64,000 nucleotides of DNA, taken from assembly GCA_029783825.1 (NCBI GenBank), contig JAREIK010004364.1, positions 1-64,000 of the forward strand, in the 5' to 3' direction. The position numbers and the translations under genes are program-made. Under the pieces are notes generated by a model, which saw only the letters and a program-made list of their open reading frames with translations, made no database searches and was not told where the DNA came from. The stretch comes from Sapria himalayana. Its lineage: Eukaryota > Streptophyta > Magnoliopsida > Malpighiales > Rafflesiaceae. Positions 61,758 to 64,000 of this stretch are shown here, piece by piece. Numbering within the stretch: the first letter of the stretch is position 1; each line of letters opens with the position of its first letter.

Positions 61758-64000
61758 ATATAAAGTTAAATCAGTAAACTCCTAAACCCCATAATGCCTA
61801 AATACATAAACCATTAAACAGCTAAATACTACTTAAAAATTAATAAATCTATTTTTTATTGCTATTTATTATATTTTTAAAGATTCATTTTAATTATTTA
61901 TATTTTTAATTATATATAAATATTAATTACAAAATAAATTGAGTTAGACAAATATAATTTATATAAATTATTTTTCATCAAAAAATTATTGATAAACTTT
62001 TTAAAAGAAAAAAAAATTTCAAAACAAAAAATTATTATATAGTAATATATTTTGCTTTTCTTCCGAATCTTTTTAGGTTTTGTAATTATATTTTAATTGA
62101 TATCTATCTTATTAATAATAGATTATTAATTTATTTTTTAATCATTATTAGAATATTTATCAATAAAATTGTTTTCATTGAATTTATATGATATATAAAT
62201 ATAATGATTATTATAACTAAATATTATATTCACATTTGAAAAAAATTTAAAAATTATTATATTTTCAAAGGTTATAGCCTTTGAAAATATCAAAAAATAA
62301 TAAAAATAATTTTTTTTTATTTTATTTTTTTAATAAAACCTATAAACCACTAAATGCATACACAATTAAATCAGTAAACTTATAAACCTAATAATGCTAA
62401 ATACATAAATCATTAAACCGCTATATACTACTAAATAATTAATAAATGTAATTTTTATTTCTATTTATTATAATTTTAAATATTCATTTTAATTATTTAT
62501 AAGTTTATTTTTATAGAAATATTTATTACAAATTAAATTATGAGAGCTACATATATATTTTAATTAATTTATTTTTAATCAAAAAAAATATATGCTTATA
62601 AAAGAAGTAGAAATTTAAAAATTAAAAATTTTTATCTAGTAATATATTTTACTTTAATTTTGAATCAATTTGGGTTTTGTAAATATTTTTTAATTAATAT
62701 CAATCTTTTTATTAATAGTTTATTATTTTAAATTTTGATCATTATTATATTATCTATCAAAAAAATTATTTATATTGAATTTATATGATATATAATTTTT
62801 AATATTATAATTACTAAATATTGTATTCACTTTTCAAAAAATTTTAAATATCATTATATTTTCTAAGGTTATATCCTATAAAAATGAGAAAAAATTACAA
62901 ATTTTTTTTGTTATTTTTTTGTTTAAATAAAACATTTAAATCACTAAATGTCTAAAAACATAAATTGCTAAACTCCAAAATGACAAAACCTATAAATACT
63001 TAAACTATTAAACAGGTGTACATTAATAAAAAACCATAAATCTCAAATTAATTTTTATTAAGTATAATTTTAAATTTTTATTTTAATTATTTATTAGTTT
63101 ATTTTTATAGAAATAATAATTACAAAATAAATTATTAGTGAGACAGATCTAATTTAAAAAATTTATTTTTCATTAAAAAAAAATATATCCTTATAAAAAG
63201 AGGTAAAATTTTAAAAACAAAAATCTATTATTTAGTAATATATTTTATTTTTATTTTGAATCATTTTAGATTTTGAAATTATATTTTAATTTATATAATT
63301 CTTATTAATAATAATTTATTAATTTTGTATTGATCATTATTATAATATCTATTAATAAAATTATTTATTTTGAGTTTACATTATATATAATTATTAAGAT
63401 TATTATTACTGAATATTATATTCACATTTAAAAAAAATTAAAAATTATTATAATTTCAAAGGTTATAAACTTCAAAAATTAAAAAAAATCTAAAAATTTA
63501 ATTTTTTATTCTTTTATTCTTTAAATAAAAACTGTAAATCACTAAAGCCCTAAACACTTAAATCACTAAACCCCAAAATAACTAAATACTTAAACCATTA
63601 AACTAGTATATCCTGAATAATAAATAATAATTCTCAATTTTATTTGTATTCATTATAATTTTAAATAATCATTTTAATTATTTATTACTTTATTTTTATA
63701 GAATTATAAATTAAAAATAAATTATGTTGTAGACAAATATAATTTAAATAATTTACTTTTAATAACAAAAAATAAAAATTTATAAAAAGAATCAAAACAT
63801 CAAAAAAATTATTATCTAGTATTATATTTTACTTTGATTTTGAATAAATTTAGGTTTTGCAAATATATTTTAAATAATATCTATCTTATTTATAATAGTT
63901 TATTAATTTATTTTTTGATCATTAATATAATATCTATCAATATAATTATTTATATTGAATTTATATGATATATAATGATTAATATTATCAAAACTAAATA
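61758..64000 (-). repeat. AT-rich satellite array, reverse, to window end
   Basis: Reverse monomers with cores near 62275, 62870 and 63465; a partial monomer runs off the end. Positions 63140 onward closely resemble 2070 onward and 52040 onward, so the same subtype series is repeated a third time. No gene. Confidence 0.8.

Noticed and set aside
1..64000. CRISPR-like regular repeats
   Set aside because: The repeats are long (about 600 bp), diverged and continuous; there are no short repeats with unique spacers, and the setting is a plant genome.
1..64000. Organelle genome because of high A+T
   Set aside because: No mitochondrial or plastid genes, tRNAs or rRNAs are visible, while hAT elements and a large satellite point to nuclear DNA.

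Overview
This window looks like a gene-poor stretch of a plant (angiosperm) nuclear genome. The evidence is an extremely A+T-rich satellite filling most of the 64 kb, three copies of a plant-type hAT (Ac/DAYSLEEPER-like) DNA transposon, GT-AG introns in gene fragments, and degenerate plant-telomere-like (TTTAGGG-related) tracts. I see no intact protein-coding gene, no rRNA or tRNA gene, and no bacterial-type feature. The species cannot be named from the sequence.

Layout. About 52 kb is a diverged tandem repeat with a monomer of roughly 600 bp. Each monomer has, in order, a telomere-like box (runs of TTTAGG / GTTTAG), the phrase TTTATAGGTTTTATTTAAA, a near-perfect 28-bp palindrome centred on GGTTATAACC, a long A+T body with recurring phrases (ATATCATATAAATTCAATAT, CAAAACCTAAAATGATTCA, ATTATATTTGTC), and GGGTATACCGGTTTAA leading into the next box. 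The array runs forward from 1 to about 2058, reverse to about 4868, forward to about 51392, and reverse to the end. Monomer subtypes recur in fixed order: one four-monomer block occurs near 1, 8551, 18530 and 44655. A paralogous block of about 9 kb occurs at about 16.7-25.9 kb and 42.8-51.2 kb, and a block of about 5 kb at about 26.7 and 31.6 kb.

Non-satellite inserts. (i) hAT-1 (4935-8550, +) and hAT-3 (58065-61749, -) keep both terminal inverted repeats and 8-bp target duplications (GCATTTAG). Both sit at the same base of the satellite monomer in the same relative orientation. hAT-2 (about 34860-36988, +) is truncated at both ends. All three transposase genes are dead and share the same three lesions, so the common ancestor was already inactive. 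(ii) Inserts A (21495-24091) and B (47700-49904) are paralogous mosaics. They hold the 3' end of an unidentified minus-strand gene (exon, stop, AATAAA, poly(A) tract), telomere-like runs and short tandem repeats. (iii) Inserts C1 (27176-27745) and C2 (32083-32661) are paralogous 570-580 bp segments resembling a plant promoter/leader.

No genes here can be described as working together. The region is a satellite domain grown by tandem and segmental duplication and inversion that has captured a transposon and gene debris. The points most worth a second look are the palindromic core (with two arm-symmetric variants), the telomere-like box where many insert junctions fall, and the reading frame kept open in both copies of the captured last exon.
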